NCBI GenBank assembly: GCA_026636295.1
Contig: CP089463.1
Location: 806,001 to 870,000 of the forward strand
Direction of reading: 5' to 3'
DNA: 64,000 nucleotides
Origin: Medakamo hakoo
Lineage: Eukaryota > Chlorophyta > Trebouxiophyceae > Coccomyxaceae
The notes under the pieces were generated by a model that worked only from the letters and a program-made list of their open reading frames with translations, was not told the origin of the DNA and did no database searches. Positions 10,487 through 22,055 of this stretch are shown here, one piece after another; the first letter of the stretch is position 1, and every line of letters starts with the position of its first letter. The position numbers were made by a program, and so were the translations under genes.

Positions 10487-10711
10487 GGATGAATGATTGA
10501 ATGGGGCGGCTGTTTTGTGGGAGGGTCCAACTCGCGACCGCCCGGGGACGAGAACTCAACCCTTCGAGTGCCTGGGAAAAAAAAACACGCGAGAGGTTGC
10601 TCTCCACGCGAGCACACACCACACGAACGAGCCGCGGCTGACAGCTGCGCACCTTCTTTTCGCCGGGGGGCGACGCGCCCACCCTTTTCACCCAAACTCA
10701 CACGCAAGCAA

Positions 10712-13700
10712 ATGTCAGACCTGGACCCCCTTGCCCGATCCATGGTGGACGCCCACCGCCGGGCCGTGGGCGGCGGCGTCGCTGGCGAAGGCGCGGCCAA
10801 TGCCCGCGCTGAACTCGTCGCCGCCCTGGCTGACGCGACCAGCGATGACATCGGCGACGCCCTGGCTTCGGCGGCTGGGTCGGTGGGGTTGTTCAAGGTG
10901 AAGGCGTGGGCGTGTGGAGGAGGGTGTGCGTGCCGCGCCGTGTGGCCACGGCGACGCATGCGGGTGTTCGTGCGCAGCGTGCACAGGAAGTAAGAGGGGG
11001 TGTGCACGCGCTCACACGCCCTCGGACGAACGGGGACGGGGCTGAGTAGGGTGTGCACGTTCTGCTCGCATGGACAACAGGACGGCAAAGGTCCTCGAGA
11101 CTCTCCCGCGGCCGCACGGGGGAGCTCCCCACCACACCGTTCTGCTCGCGCTCACGCCGCACCCCCCCCCCCCCCCCTCTCCCCTCTCCCCCCCTCTCCC
11201 CTCCCTCACCCAAGGACGTCCTCGCCGCCCTCATCGCGGCCGTCGACGCGTCCACCGCCTGCCCGTCCCCCTCCATCGATGTGGACTGCATCGGCAACGC
11301 GGCTGTGTCCATCGCGGCCCGCGCCCTGTCCTTGGCCCGCCCCGCCGCAGACGAAGGAGGAGGAGGAGAAGGCGCTCCATCCACGTCGGGCGCCATCGAC
11401 CTGGGCGCCAACCCGGACCCCGGCGGCCTGGGCGCGGCCTTAGTCTCCCTCGTCTCTTTAGCGCCGTCCAACGCCCTGGTCGCCCTGGTCCGTGCGGGCG
11501 TCGAAGCCATGGAGGCGTGCCGCCCGCCAGGGCGGGGTGAAGTGCCTCGGCCGCTCCGCGCGTCGCTCGCGGCCGCGGCGCTGCCCGGCCTGGACCTGGC
11601 GACCGCCGCCCTCGCCCGCCTGGCCGAGGAGGGGGATGGAGACGGTGGCGATGGCTCGTCCAGCCCCACCACCGCCGCCGCCACGGCCCTGGTCCGCATC
11701 TGCCGGGCGCCCACCTGGCCCGCGCCGGCCGCGCGCGCGGTCGAAGCCCTGCGGTCTGTGCCCCGCCTCACGCCCGCGCAGGCGGGGGCCGTGTCGGACC
11801 GGGCCCTGGCCGAGTGCGTGAGTGCCGGCGGGCCCGGCCCCGCCGCGCCCCCGGCCCCGTCCCCGTCCTCCGTCGGCGACCTGACGGACCTGCCCGCCGT
11901 CCTGCACCAGCTCCTCCTCCTCCGGCCGGCGTGCGCCGCGCGCACCGCCCTGGACGGCGCCGTCGACCTGCTGGACGCTGCGTCCGGCGGGCCCGCTGCT
12001 GCGTGGCCGTCGCCGGGACTGGCCGCTACCGCTGCGACGGTCGTGCTGGAGGCGGAGCGCGCGGCGGCGGCGGCGCCCGCGGCGGCGCGCGCGTGGCTGC
12101 CCGGCTTGGCCGCCCGCGCTGCCTCCGGCCCGCACGGCGCGGCAGTCCTGCTGGCCATCGCGGCCGGCGTCCCCCGCCTGTCCGCGCCCGCCCTGGACGA
12201 GGTGCGGGCCGCGCTAGGGAGGGCGTACAAAGCCGACGGCCTGCGGGCCCGGTCCCGGTGGGCGGCAGGCGCGTCCGTGCCGGCTGCGTCCACCTTCCCG
12301 CCCGCGGCCGCTGTCGAAGCCGCTCTGTTGGCGGTCGCGGCTGGGAAGGCCGCCGGCTGGGAGCGCGGCTTGCCTGCGGTCTTGACCCTGGCCGACACTT
12401 TAATCGAAGACGTCAAAGACGGCGACAAGGCGGCCGGCGGCGGCGGCGGCGGCGACGGGGGAGAACCCACCGACGCCCCGGGGTCCGCGCGTGGCGGCCG
12501 GTTGGCCGTCCGCCTGCTCGTCGCGGCGTTCGGTTCCGCGCCCACGGCCGCGGCCCGGGGCCAGGTCCTGCACCTGTGCATTGGGCGTCTGGCGGCGACG
12601 GGCGCCGTGACAGGCGGCGGCGGCGGCGGCGGCGGCGGAGACGCGTCGGTGGCCGTGGTCTCTGCACTGCCTCCGTCCTCCGGCGCACCCCTGCTGGCGG
12701 GCCGGGCGGGGCACTGGGTCGCGGCGCTGGCCGGCATTGCGTCCGCTCACGCGGCCGACCTGGCCTCCACGCACGCGGGAGCGGTGCGGGCGGCCCTGGA
12801 ACTTTGCGGCGGCTTGCCATCGTCGACGGGGTGCGCGCTGCTTGCCGCGCTGTGGCCGGCCGCGCGGCGCGCCGGCCCCGGCGGCCACGACGCCCGCGAC
12901 GCGGCCGCTCTGTCCCTGCGCAAAGCCGCGTTCGCGCGGGAAGCCGGGTCCCGCGCGGCCGCGGCGCGCGGCATGCTGCTGCTGGCGCTGCACGAGCTGC
13001 AGGGCGGCGGGGGGTCGCCTGACCCGGCGGACGATGTCGCCGGCCCGTCCCAGGCGCCGCCGACCCAGGCCGGCCGCGGTGGTGGTGCTGCCGCCTCCAC
13101 CACCGCGTCGGCCTCGCTCCAGGAACTCACCGGCTTCCTGCGCCGCTGCCTGTCCCAGCAGGCGGGCGTGCGGGCGGCGCTGTACGACGGCCTGCCGTCC
13201 CTCGTCGCCGCGGATGGTGGCGCCGGCCCGACGACGGACGCGGTCGCGGGCTTGCTGCTGGCCCAACTCGCCAAAGTCGGCCGGACGGGGGGCGATGGCA
13301 GCACGTGCGCAGGCCCTCCGCTGCGCCTGGACGTTGCCGTGCCCGACCAACCCGGTGGGGAGGCCGCCGTCGTCGTCGAACCGGTCGCGGCGCTGCTCGG
13401 CTGCGTGCGGCGGGTGTGCCTGCTCGCGGGCGCGCCGCCGGCGCCGGCCAGGGACGGCATCGCCGGCCCGCATGGCCGGGCGGCGGCCCGCGTCGCGGCG
13501 CGTCTGCCTCCTGCTCCGCCCGCCCCACCCCACGCCGCTGGGCCCGTCGCCCGCCTGGCGGCCGCGTTTGCGGCCGTCAAGGCCGGGCTGCTGACCTCGG
13601 TCGTCGAGCACTACTCCCTGGACAAGGCGGCCGGGTGGGACGGGCCGTGCGCCGCCGTCCCGCGCGCGCGGGGGCGGGCCCTGCAGTCTGCGCTCGAAGT

Positions 13701-15741
13701 GTGCATGGCGGACGCCCTGGCGGGCGCGGCGGGCGGCGGGTGTGGGGCGGGCCAAGCCGCCGACGAGCTGGCGGCCGCGTTCCGGCTGCACGACCGCCTG
13801 CGCGAGCTGGGCGAGCAGGGGGGTGGTGGCGGGCCGGCCCGTCCGTGCCCGCCCGCCGGTCCGGCTGGTGACGCTGGCGCCGCCGCGCCTAAAAAAAGGG
13901 GCCGGGAGGCTGGCGAACCCCCGCCGTCCGACGCCGGCCCGCCCCCGCCCGCGCTCTCGCCCGGCTGCGTCGCGGGCTTGCTGCGCGTCGCGGCCGAGGA
14001 CCGGCTGCCCAGCCCGGACGGGTCTGCGCCCCAGGACGGTCCGCCTCCAGGTGCCGGTGACGCCCCGTCTGCCGCTCCAGGCGCGCTCTCGCTCGACCCG
14101 GGCGCCCGCCTGGCCCGGGAACCCCGGTTCCAGGCGTTTGCGCTGCGCGCGGCCGCGGGCGTCCTGGCGCCCGGGCGCGGGTGTGCTGGCGGCGCGTCCA
14201 CCGCCGCCAGGGCCGTCCTGGCGCGCCCGCTCCTGGCCGCGGCGGCCATGGTGGCGTTGGCCTACGCGCCCTCCACCGGGCGTGGGAGCGGCGGCGGCGG
14301 CGCCGGTGCGGCTCCCGCCGCGGCCAGTGCCATCGACGGCGCGCTCCCTGGCCTGGCCGTCGACGCCATGGCCGCTTTGCTGGGCGGCGCGGCCTCCCGG
14401 GACGAGTTGCGGGCGTTGCTTACCGCCGCAGACGCCGGGTGTGACGCGGGCGGCGGCGAGTACGCGTCTTTGACGACGGACGGCGGCGGCGACGGCGGCG
14501 ACGGCGACGGCGGAGAGGGGGGGGCCGACCCGCGTCCGCGCCCCCTCCACCCGTCGTCCTGGGCGCTGTCCGCCGGCCGCGTCCTGGACCGCCTGGCCTC
14601 GCACGGTGCCTGGAAACAGGTGGGCACGCTGGCCGACGCCCTGTCGCGCCTGGGCCGGGCGCCGGGCGTCCTGTCCCCGTCCGGCCGGGCCGCCCTGCGG
14701 CTGAGCGCGGAGGGCGTCGCCGCAGCGCGCGGCGCTGAGGCCGCGCCCGCCGCTGTCGCCCGCGCCCTGGCCGGGCTGCTGCTGGCGACAGCGCCCGGGC
14801 CGGGCGGGGATGCGGCCGAAGCGGGCCGCCTGGCGTGTCTGGCTGTCGCCTCCCTCCAGCCGCCGGCGGCCGCCGCGGCGGCGGAGGGAGGCGGCGAGCC
14901 TGCCGGCCCGCCCGGTGCGTGCGCGCTGGTCACCGCGCCGCGTGGCGCGGCCGCCGTCGCGGCTGCGGCCCTGGACTTCGCGCTGACCGCTTTGACCGAC
15001 GTGGACGCGGCCCTGGCTGTGTCGCGGGCGGCCGGCAAAACCGCGGCGGCCGCGCCGCCACCCCTGGCGCGGCGGCTCATGAACGGCGGCGGTGGCGGTG
15101 GTGGCGGCGGCGACGCAGCGGCCGCGTCTGCGGCCGCCGCGTCTGCGGCCGCGGCCGCACTCGACTCGTCCATCGCGGCCCGCCTGGACTCTCTCCTCCC
15201 GCCCATCGCGGCCGTCGCGGGAGGCAGCGTCGCGGCGACGGCCCCACCGTCCGCCCGCCTGGGCGACAAGGCCCTGCGCGCCGTCCTGGCGGCGTACCGG
15301 GCGCTGGCGGGCGCGGCCGCGCGCGCGGCCGACGCGGCTAAGCAACACCAGGCAGGCGGCGGGGGTGGTGGCGCGGCGCCGCCGTCGTCGCCCGCCCTGT
15401 CCCCGGCTTTTTTAGCCATGGTGGCCACCGCCCACAAGTCCTTAGCTCCCGCCGCCTACTCTGTCCTGTACGAAACCGAAAACGTGGCGGTCGGCGGCGG
15501 CGGCGGCGGCAACGCGGGCGGTGGGAACGGGAGCGGCGGGCGCGCGCCCCTTGTCGTGTTCGCCGCGGAAGATTTCGAGCGCCGCCTGCTCCGCCTGGGC
15601 CGCGGGAGTGCCGGGGCCGGGGCTGGCGGTGCTGCCTTACCAGACCTGCTGCGCGGCGCGCGACGGGCGACGGCCCGGGACTTCCGCATCAATGCGGGCG
15701 TCTTGGCCGCGGTCGGCGGCGGTGGTGGGGCGAGCGTGTGA
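10712..15741 (+). CDS. FANCI: Fanconi anemia group I protein homolog (FANCI)
   Basis: Two exons, 10712-10897 and 11215-15741, giving 1570 residues. The intron is phase 0 with a 17-C run and a long pyrimidine tract before its AG. FANCI pairs with FANCD2 as a DNA clamp at stalled forks and crosslinks and is monoubiquitinated by FANCL with the E2 UBE2T. The protein is an all-helical solenoid. The best family landmark is FLRRCLSQQAGVRAALYDGL near residue 700, close to the vertebrate FANCI block RRCLSQQADVR-LYEG. It is preceded by LSLRKAAFAREAGSRAAA and followed by LLLAQL, in the family's order. Length (human 1328) is increased by Gly/Ala linkers and a Lys-rich patch KKRGREAGE near 13890. UBE2T lies about 11 kb downstream in this window. 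Confidence 0.85.
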
Positions 15742-15960
15742 AAGGAAACCCGCTTTTTCAACCAAAGAAACACACGGGCGTAACAAATCTCTCTCTCGGC
15801 CGTCCCCACGCACGCACGCGCCGGGGTGGGCCACCCATTTCTCTCTCTCTCTCTCTCCCCACCAATCAATGTTGTCTTGTATCGGTCTCACTCCCCGGGC
15901 GTAAAAAAAACAATCCCTCTCGAAAATCAGGCTCTCTCCCTTCCCCAACCTGGTTGTGTT
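15742..15960. other. FANCI / cellulose synthase tail-to-tail gap
   Basis: A 219-bp convergent spacer with a (CT)n run at about 15841-15857 and A/T-richer patches suited to 3' ends of both genes. No coding sequence seen. Confidence 0.6.
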
Positions 15961-18900
15961 TCATTTCTCGCGCACGTACAGCTCCGCCTCGCACACCGCC
16001 CGGTCTTTCGTGAGGACGCCAAAGCCTTGCAGGCACTGGTCCCACGTCCCCGACGCCTGGTTGAGGCCGGCCAGGGCAGCCGTCGCGCCCGCGTTGTTTT
16101 CGATCGACACGCGCGAGTCGTTGGACGCCCGCACGTCGGCGAAGTGGTCGTCGAACGACGGGAATTCCACGATGGCGCCCCGCATGACGTTGGGGTCCGG
16201 GCCCGGGCCGTACAGGTGGGTGGCCGCGTCGCACGTCCCCGGCGCTTTCGGGCAGGCGGCCATGCGCGACTGGACGCGGCGCGGCGGGCGCTTGCCCCAC
16301 CCCACCATCAGCGACCGGCCGCCGTCGCCCAGGATGTACCGCATCTGGGCGCGGGCGAAGCAGGTGTACCGGTCCCGCTTGCCCGGCGTCAGCTCCTTGG
16401 ACTTGAGCTGGCCGTACATGAGGGACAGCAGCGCGGTGTTGGCGGTCGCGCCCGTGGACGGCGCCGCGCGGTTCCAGGCCCGGCCCTTGGGCGTGAACAG
16501 CACCTTGTTGGTCGTCGCGCAGATCCACTGTTTCAGCATGTCCTGCGTCGTCACGTGGAAGGCGCCCTCGTCCGTGATTTGGGCGAGCAGCACGTTGGCG
16601 CCCAAGAACACGTTGTCCCAGTCGAAGACCAGGGGCGTGTCTTTCGCGCCCTCAAACTCGACGTGCGCGGAATACCACTTGGTGACGTCGTCCATGTAGA
16701 CGGACTCGTTCGTCGCCTTGTACAGCCAGGCGGCAGCCCAGAGCAGGTCGTCGCGGTACGACGTGGAGTTGTAGTACGCCAGGGCGGAGCCGTTGGCGAA
16801 CGCGGTGGCGGGCGGGCACTGGGCCTTGGGCCGCGCGGTCGTCGCCTTGGCCTTGGCCCACTTGGACGAGCAGACGTACGGCGTGCGGGCGCCGTACAGG
16901 CCCTCCCGCTTGGAGGCCGCCTCGTACAGGCCTTTGGCCGTGGCCAGCAGGCTGTCAGCGTAGGCGGCGTCGCCGCCCGCGGCGCGGACAGCGAGCGAGG
17001 ACGCGGTCAGCGCGGCCGACACCGACCCGCCCAGGTCCGACGCGCCCTGGCTCGTCTTCACGACGTACGCCGGCCGCTTCACCTGCAGCTCCGTCATGTT
17101 TTCCGGCGTCGACCAGTCGGCCGCGTCCAGCGTCAGGTTGCCGACCTGGTAGGCCAGGACGTAGCCCTTGCGCGGGCCCGTGTCCTCGCGCACCGTCTTC
17201 ATGAGGTAGTCGGCGCCCCACCGGATGGCGTCCAGCGCGGGGCCGGCCTCGCCCGCCTTGGCGTAGCCCTTGGGGAACGTCAGCAGGCCCCAGGCCATGA
17301 GCGTGGTCGTGAAGGCCGTCGTCATCGTCAGCTTCACCGTCCCGATCGGCCCGCCGTTGGCCCACCCGCCCGTCAGGTCGGAGAAGGAGTACTTGGGCGA
17401 GGCCTCGTACCCAAACGTGGACGCCCGCCAGGGGATGGTGTTGGTCGCCGGCAGCTCGCCCAGGCGGGACGCCTCGTAGAACTTGAGGGACGCGCCCGCG
17501 GCCTTGCCGTAGTCGAATTCGGCGGGGTAGACCGCCCACAGCAGCATCAGGGCCAGGAGCGAGCAGGCGTACGACAGGAAGAAGCAGACCCGGCACATGA
17601 AGGCGAGCGTGGACCCCCGGCCGATGAAGGTGTACCACAGCAGCAGGAAGGAGGGGATCATGCCGTAGATGATCCACACCACGGAGATGGACAGCGTGGT
17701 GACGACGGACGGGCCGGCGGCCAGCTTGGAGACGCCGACGCCCAGGGAGGCGGCCAGGGCGACGAAGGAGAGCGTGGGCATCCACAGGTCGCCGATCGCG
17801 GACGCGGCCATGGCCAGCGCGCCGCTGCCCTTCATCGTCGTCTTGAACGTGATCTTCTTGCGGCCGGGGATCAGGGACAGCAGGGAGTTGAAGCACGCCT
17901 TGACGAACGTCCACCACAGGATGTTGTTGGCGATCGTCGCGAACCAGATGGGCTCGTAGTGCGACCGCTTGCGCATGAAGTTGAGGACGAACGTCTGGGC
18001 GACGGAGTAGATGGTCAGGCCGATGGCCGCCCACTTGGACACGACGATGGGGAAGGTGCCCGCCCAAATGGTGAGGATGGGGATGAGCATGAACAGCGGC
18101 GTCGTCACCGCGCCCACAAAGTAGGACCACACGCCGGAACAGTACAGGATGCGCATGGGCCACGACAGCTGCTTCTGCAGGAGCGGGTTGTTCTTGGAAA
18201 AGACGATCTGGAAGTGGCCTTTCGCCCACCGCGACCGCTGCTGGAAACAGTTGCGCACTTGTTCGGGCGCTTCGCCGATGACCAGGTACTCTTCCACGTA
18301 GCGGCAGTGCCACTTCAGCTTCTTCAGCTCCATGCCCAGGGCGTAGTCCTCCGTCAGCGTGTACTCGGGCGACCAGCCGGCGTCGCGGAACTGGTGTGAT
18401 TTTTTTTTTTTTTGGTAAGGGGGGTGGGTGGACGGTGAGGAACATGGGTAGGAAACAAACGACGGCGGCCGCGCCCTCTCTCCCGCCCCCCTCCACACCT
18501 CCCCACACATCCAAAAACGCACCGCCGCCGACCGGATCAAGAAGTTGGTACCCGTGCAGGAGATGAAGCCGATCGCATCGTACCCGTGCTGCGCGTACTC
18601 CCAGAAATGGATGTTGGAGTGGTTGAAGATGTCCGACCGTTGGTGCAGGTTGTAGAAGGCCTGGGTGGGTGTGGGGTGGAGGAAGGGGGCAGGTGAGGTG
18701 TGTGCGTGCGTGTTTTGGGCGGAGAGTCGGGTGGCGTCGGGTGGGGCAAGCATGGCCGCGACGAGCACACGCGGGCCACCTCTACCCCCCCTCTCCTCCA
18801 CACCGTCCACCCACCCCCTGCCATCATCCCAACTCACCTGCGGCGACAGGACCATGGCCACGTCGTCGCCCGCGTCAAACTTCCAGAGCATGCGCAAGAA

Positions 18901-20728
18901 GAAGTCCGGGTTGGCGACCTGGTCGGCGTCAAACACGCACACCACCTCGGTCGGCGGGATGGGCTTGCCGTCGGGGTAGATCTGGCGCATGCAGTTGTTC
19001 AGGTTGGCGGACTTGCCGTTCATCTCGCCCGGGGTGCGGGTGCGGCCGGAGACGTACACGATGTCCCGCCCGGGCGCCATGCACCACCGCCGCTTCTTGG
19101 GGTCCTTGCCGTCGTCGCACAAGTAGACGGTGCAGCGGACGCCGTACGGCAGGTACGCGGCCTTCGCGGCCTCCAACGTTTTCGCGACGATGGCCAGGGG
19201 CTCGGAGTAGCAGGGCACGAGCACGCGGATGTGGTACGGGTACTTGACCTTGATCATGCCCGGGATGTCGGACTTGGGTTCCGGTTCCGGGACTTCGGAC
19301 ACCGGGTCGAGGACCAGGTTGGTCCCGTACAGCAGCGTCGTCGTCGCGCCGCACACCTCGACCAGGAACACAAAGATGCCGTACGGCAGGTACCGCCCCA
19401 GGTCCAGGGTGTGGGCCATGCGCACGTACAGGTAGAAGAGGAGGGCCACGCTGTACACCGCCACGGCCGCAATGCCGTAGTAGTTGGGCTTGGTCTGGCG
19501 GTTGTAAAACTTGAAGGCGTGGCCGGGCGGGATGCGGGTCGGGCAGACCGTGTCGGCCGGGACGGGCGCGAACCGGCGCGCGAATTCCGGCCCGAACGCG
19601 GCGACGCCGCCCAGTTCTTCGTCGCCGGCGGCGTCGTATGGGCGGGCCACGAATTCCACGCCCTCGCCCGCCTCGGCCAGGGCGGCTTCCTCGGCCGCGA
19701 GCGCGGCCTCCTCCGCTTCGGCCGCGGCCTTCGCGGCGGACTTGGACCGCTTGATGGTGTTGCCGGCCATGCCGCCGCCGCCGCCGCCCAGGCCGCCGTC
19801 ATAGTCGTCGTAGCCCATCTGGCGGTGTGTGTTTTGGTGGGGGGTGGGGTGGGCGAGTGTGAGAGTGCGGGGCGGCGTCGTTCCCTCCCCTCCAGGCAGC
19901 CGCGGGCCCGCGGGTGGTCGGGAGTGGCCCGCTTGGCCGCGCGCATTTGCTTCGAAAGGCGCCGAGCGGGCGGCAGGGGTTCAATCCCTCCTTTGCCGCT
20001 TCCAAATCCAGGCCACGACATGCAAGCCTGGATCTGGGCGGGCAAATCGGCCAGGTGACGCACGGGCGGCCGTCGACGGCGGCGGCCGCAGCTGCGCTAG
20101 CGCCCGAATGCGCTCCCCACCCTCTCCCTCTCAACGCACCGCGCCCTTGTCGTAGGCGGCGTACTCGGCGTCGTAGCCGCCGTCGGCGTAGTCGTCGTAC
20201 GCCGGTGCACCGCCGCCCGGAGGACCGTCGGCGGCGGAGTTTGGGTCTTCCAGCGCCTCGGCGAGCCTGAGAGTGTGGTTTTTTCGTGGTGCGTCGAGGC
20301 GGGGGAAAGTGAGACGGGAGCAGGGGAGGAGGGACGACGAGAGAAGGGAGACCGCACGACACGATTTCCGCAACACCCACGTCGCGGCGCGCCTTCGAGC
20401 ACAGAAGACAGGAGGGTGGGAGGGTCGCCGGTCGCGGGCCAAGCCCCCCCCCGCGGCTGTCGTAAGTGCGGGCAGCGCCCGTGCGCGCCGAGCCCTCGGC
20501 CGAAAAAAAGTCCCGCACAAACGCACCGCATGAGAATGCCCATCGTGTCATCCTGCTTGCCCCCGCCGGCGCGGCCCTGTTGGTGCGTAGACAGGAGGGG
20601 AGGGGAGGGGTAGAGTGAGTGGAGAGGCGCCGTGGGAGGGCGTGCCGGAAAATAAAGACGGGCGCGTGCGCGGCCAGCGGCGGGCGATGCGGGGCGGAGC
20701 CTCCCAGAGAACGCACCGCGTCCGCCAT
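15961..20728 (-). CDS. CESA-like: Cellulose synthase (GT2) fused to a GH9 cellulase-like domain
   Basis: Exons on the minus strand: 20717-20728, 20527-20576, 20140-20266, 18838-19818, 18523-18660, 15961-18390; 1245 residues, with all phases agreeing. Residues 1-180 are a cytosolic Gly/Tyr/Asp-rich leader with a Lys/Ala helix. Two membrane spans follow, then the GT2 domain: CDDGKD (about 298), FDADQ (359-363), TEDYALG (449) and QRSRW (487-491), the four UDP-glucose-dependent synthase motifs. About six more spans run to residue 725. From about 728 to 1225 comes a GH9 domain (GKAAGASLKFYEASRLGELP, ALDAIRWGADYLMK, RDDLLWAAAWLYKAT, MRYILGDG, LMVGWGKRPPRR). GH9 catalytic motifs are altered: the YYDAGD base motif reads WANGGPIG (about 779-786), the H-x-R of signature 1 reads VQSR, and the acid Glu site reads SRVSIENNA. 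The GT2 half should make beta-1,4-glucan at the plasma membrane; the GH9 half probably does not hydrolyse. The first three small exons are inferred; a shorter start at 19818 is possible. Confidence 0.88.
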
Positions 20729-21054
20729 GGCGGAACTGGACAGGGGCCCCGGCGCGGCGGGCCGGAGAAGGCAAGTAGACGCTGGTGGAGAGAGGGGGAG
20801 GGCGCGACAGGTCTGGGCGCGCGCCCCTTGTTTTGTCGAGGAGTTCTCGCGGGCTCGCCGCGGGCTCGAGAAGAGCTTTGTGAGAGGCACGGAGCTACCG
20901 ACCCCTCAGTTCTGTTCTCACGAGACAAATTTGGGGTGTCTCAAAAACCGCGCGCTTCCCGCGCACCGCACACCGCACACAAGCCGTCGCGCCGCACACC
21001 TGTGCTACCCACTCATCGAGACGCACACTCCTCCGCTGCGGACCCGCCCTCCCA
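20729..21054. promoter_or_regulatory. Divergent region, cellulose synthase / EAF6
   Basis: 326 bp between the proposed synthase start and the EAF6 start. No additional coding signal is visible; both promoters are expected here if the micro-exon model of the synthase is right. Confidence 0.5.
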
Positions 21055-21367
21055 ATGCCGAAAGGCAAAGCGAAGAAGATGGCCGCCGCCGCGGCCACGC
21101 CGTCCTCCCCGCCCAACCCGGCCGCCGCCGCCGCTCTTGCCGCCGCCGCCGCCGACCTCAAGGAGATGGAGGGCAAGCGTGCCGGCCTGGTGGAAGAGCT
21201 GCGCGTCGTCGAGAAGCAGGTGCGCGGGCGGGAATGCGCCGCCCAACCCTCCTGCCCGCCAGTTTCTCGACCTGCCGACGCTCACGTCCCCGTCACACGC
21301 AACAACAGATCTACGACCTGGAGTCTCGGTACCTGGCGTCCGCCAACCCGCAGGGCAACGCGCTGAA

Positions 21368-21447
<80 letters not shown>

Positions 21448-21658
21448 AGGGGGAGGGGTGGGAGGGGGGGATGGCGGGGCGGTGTTGGCTCTCCCTGCAT
21501 TTTTCCATCCTCCACTCATTCTCCCCACGCCCCACGCGCACCCATCAGGCTACGAGTCCCTGCTGTCCGCCGCCCAGTCCGCGGCGGGCCCTAAGCGCGG
21601 GTCCCTCAAAGAAGAGCGAATCTTCTCGCTGTCTTCCACGACAGGCAACACGCGGTGA
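21055..21658 (+). CDS. EAF6: EAF6/MEAF6 histone acetyltransferase subunit
   Basis: Three exons, 21055-21219, 21309-21369 and 21549-21658, giving 111 residues. EAF6 is a small coiled-coil subunit shared by NuA4/TIP60 and MYST-type acetyltransferase complexes in the nucleus. A basic, Ala-rich start is followed by a coiled coil (EMEGKRAGLVEELRVVEKQ), then IYDLESRYL, NPQGNALKGYESLL, and the C-terminal signature KEERIFSLSSTTG. All match the EAF6 order (EKQIYDLE, Y-NVLKGW, KE-DRLFS-SS). Exon phases are 0 and 1, and the joined residues fit the family across both junctions. The second intron starts inside a 75-nt GT repeat. Head-to-head with the cellulose synthase gene, tail-to-tail with the vacuolar sorting receptor. 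Confidence 0.88.
21370..21444 (+). repeat. (GT)37 microsatellite forming a 5' splice site
   Basis: Uninterrupted GT repeat of 75 nt beginning at the first base of EAF6 intron 2, so the donor dinucleotide is repeat unit 1. It continues into a G-rich stretch. Length is likely polymorphic. Confidence 0.95.
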
Positions 21659-22055
21659 AAGAGGAGGAGGATGGATGAGGAAAGTGTTAGAACAAACGAC
21701 TGACGAGAGGAGAGAGATCCACGTATCAACGCACCCGCTCACGACGGGCAGCGCCGGGCGCCCTGTGGGTGGCGGGTGGAAAGGAAAGACAGAGAAAGGC
21801 GCGGCCACGCATTTTTCCGTCCGGATGGATGGATGGGTGGGAGGTTGCATGATTTTTTTCCGGCGAGACACTAGGGGCATTCCGCGCCACGCACGCACAC
21901 CCCATGCCATCAACACACAGACACGCACACGCCCCTCAATACAGCAAGGCAAAAGAAGATTGTTTTACAGTCCGCACACGCACTCCCGGGTCATTTTGGT
22001 TCCTTCCATCTCTCACGCCCACCCTCCCTCTCTCTCTCTCTCTCATTCTTTTTTT
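21659..22055. other. EAF6 / VSR tail-to-tail gap
   Basis: 397-bp convergent spacer with a (TCTC)n run near 22027-22044 and a T-run at about 22049. It should hold the 3' UTRs of both genes. No ORF with family resemblance was found. Confidence 0.5.

Noticed and set aside
12400-15348. 982-codon minus-strand frame opposite FANCI
   Set aside because: Gly/Arg/Gln-rich shadow of the FANCI frame, with no family motif.
19905-20010. tRNA-like B box (GGTTCAATCCC at about 19988-19998) inside cellulose-synthase intron 3
   Set aside because: The T-stem has a mismatch and a wobble, no sequence complementary to the expected 3' acceptor strand lies upstream, and no anticodon stem forms.
20129-20728. Stand-alone 60-70 residue gene upstream of the cellulose synthase
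   Set aside because: The frame could end at a TGA at 20131-20133, but that lies just after a GTGCGT donor and the phases join cleanly to the synthase exon, so one gene is simpler.
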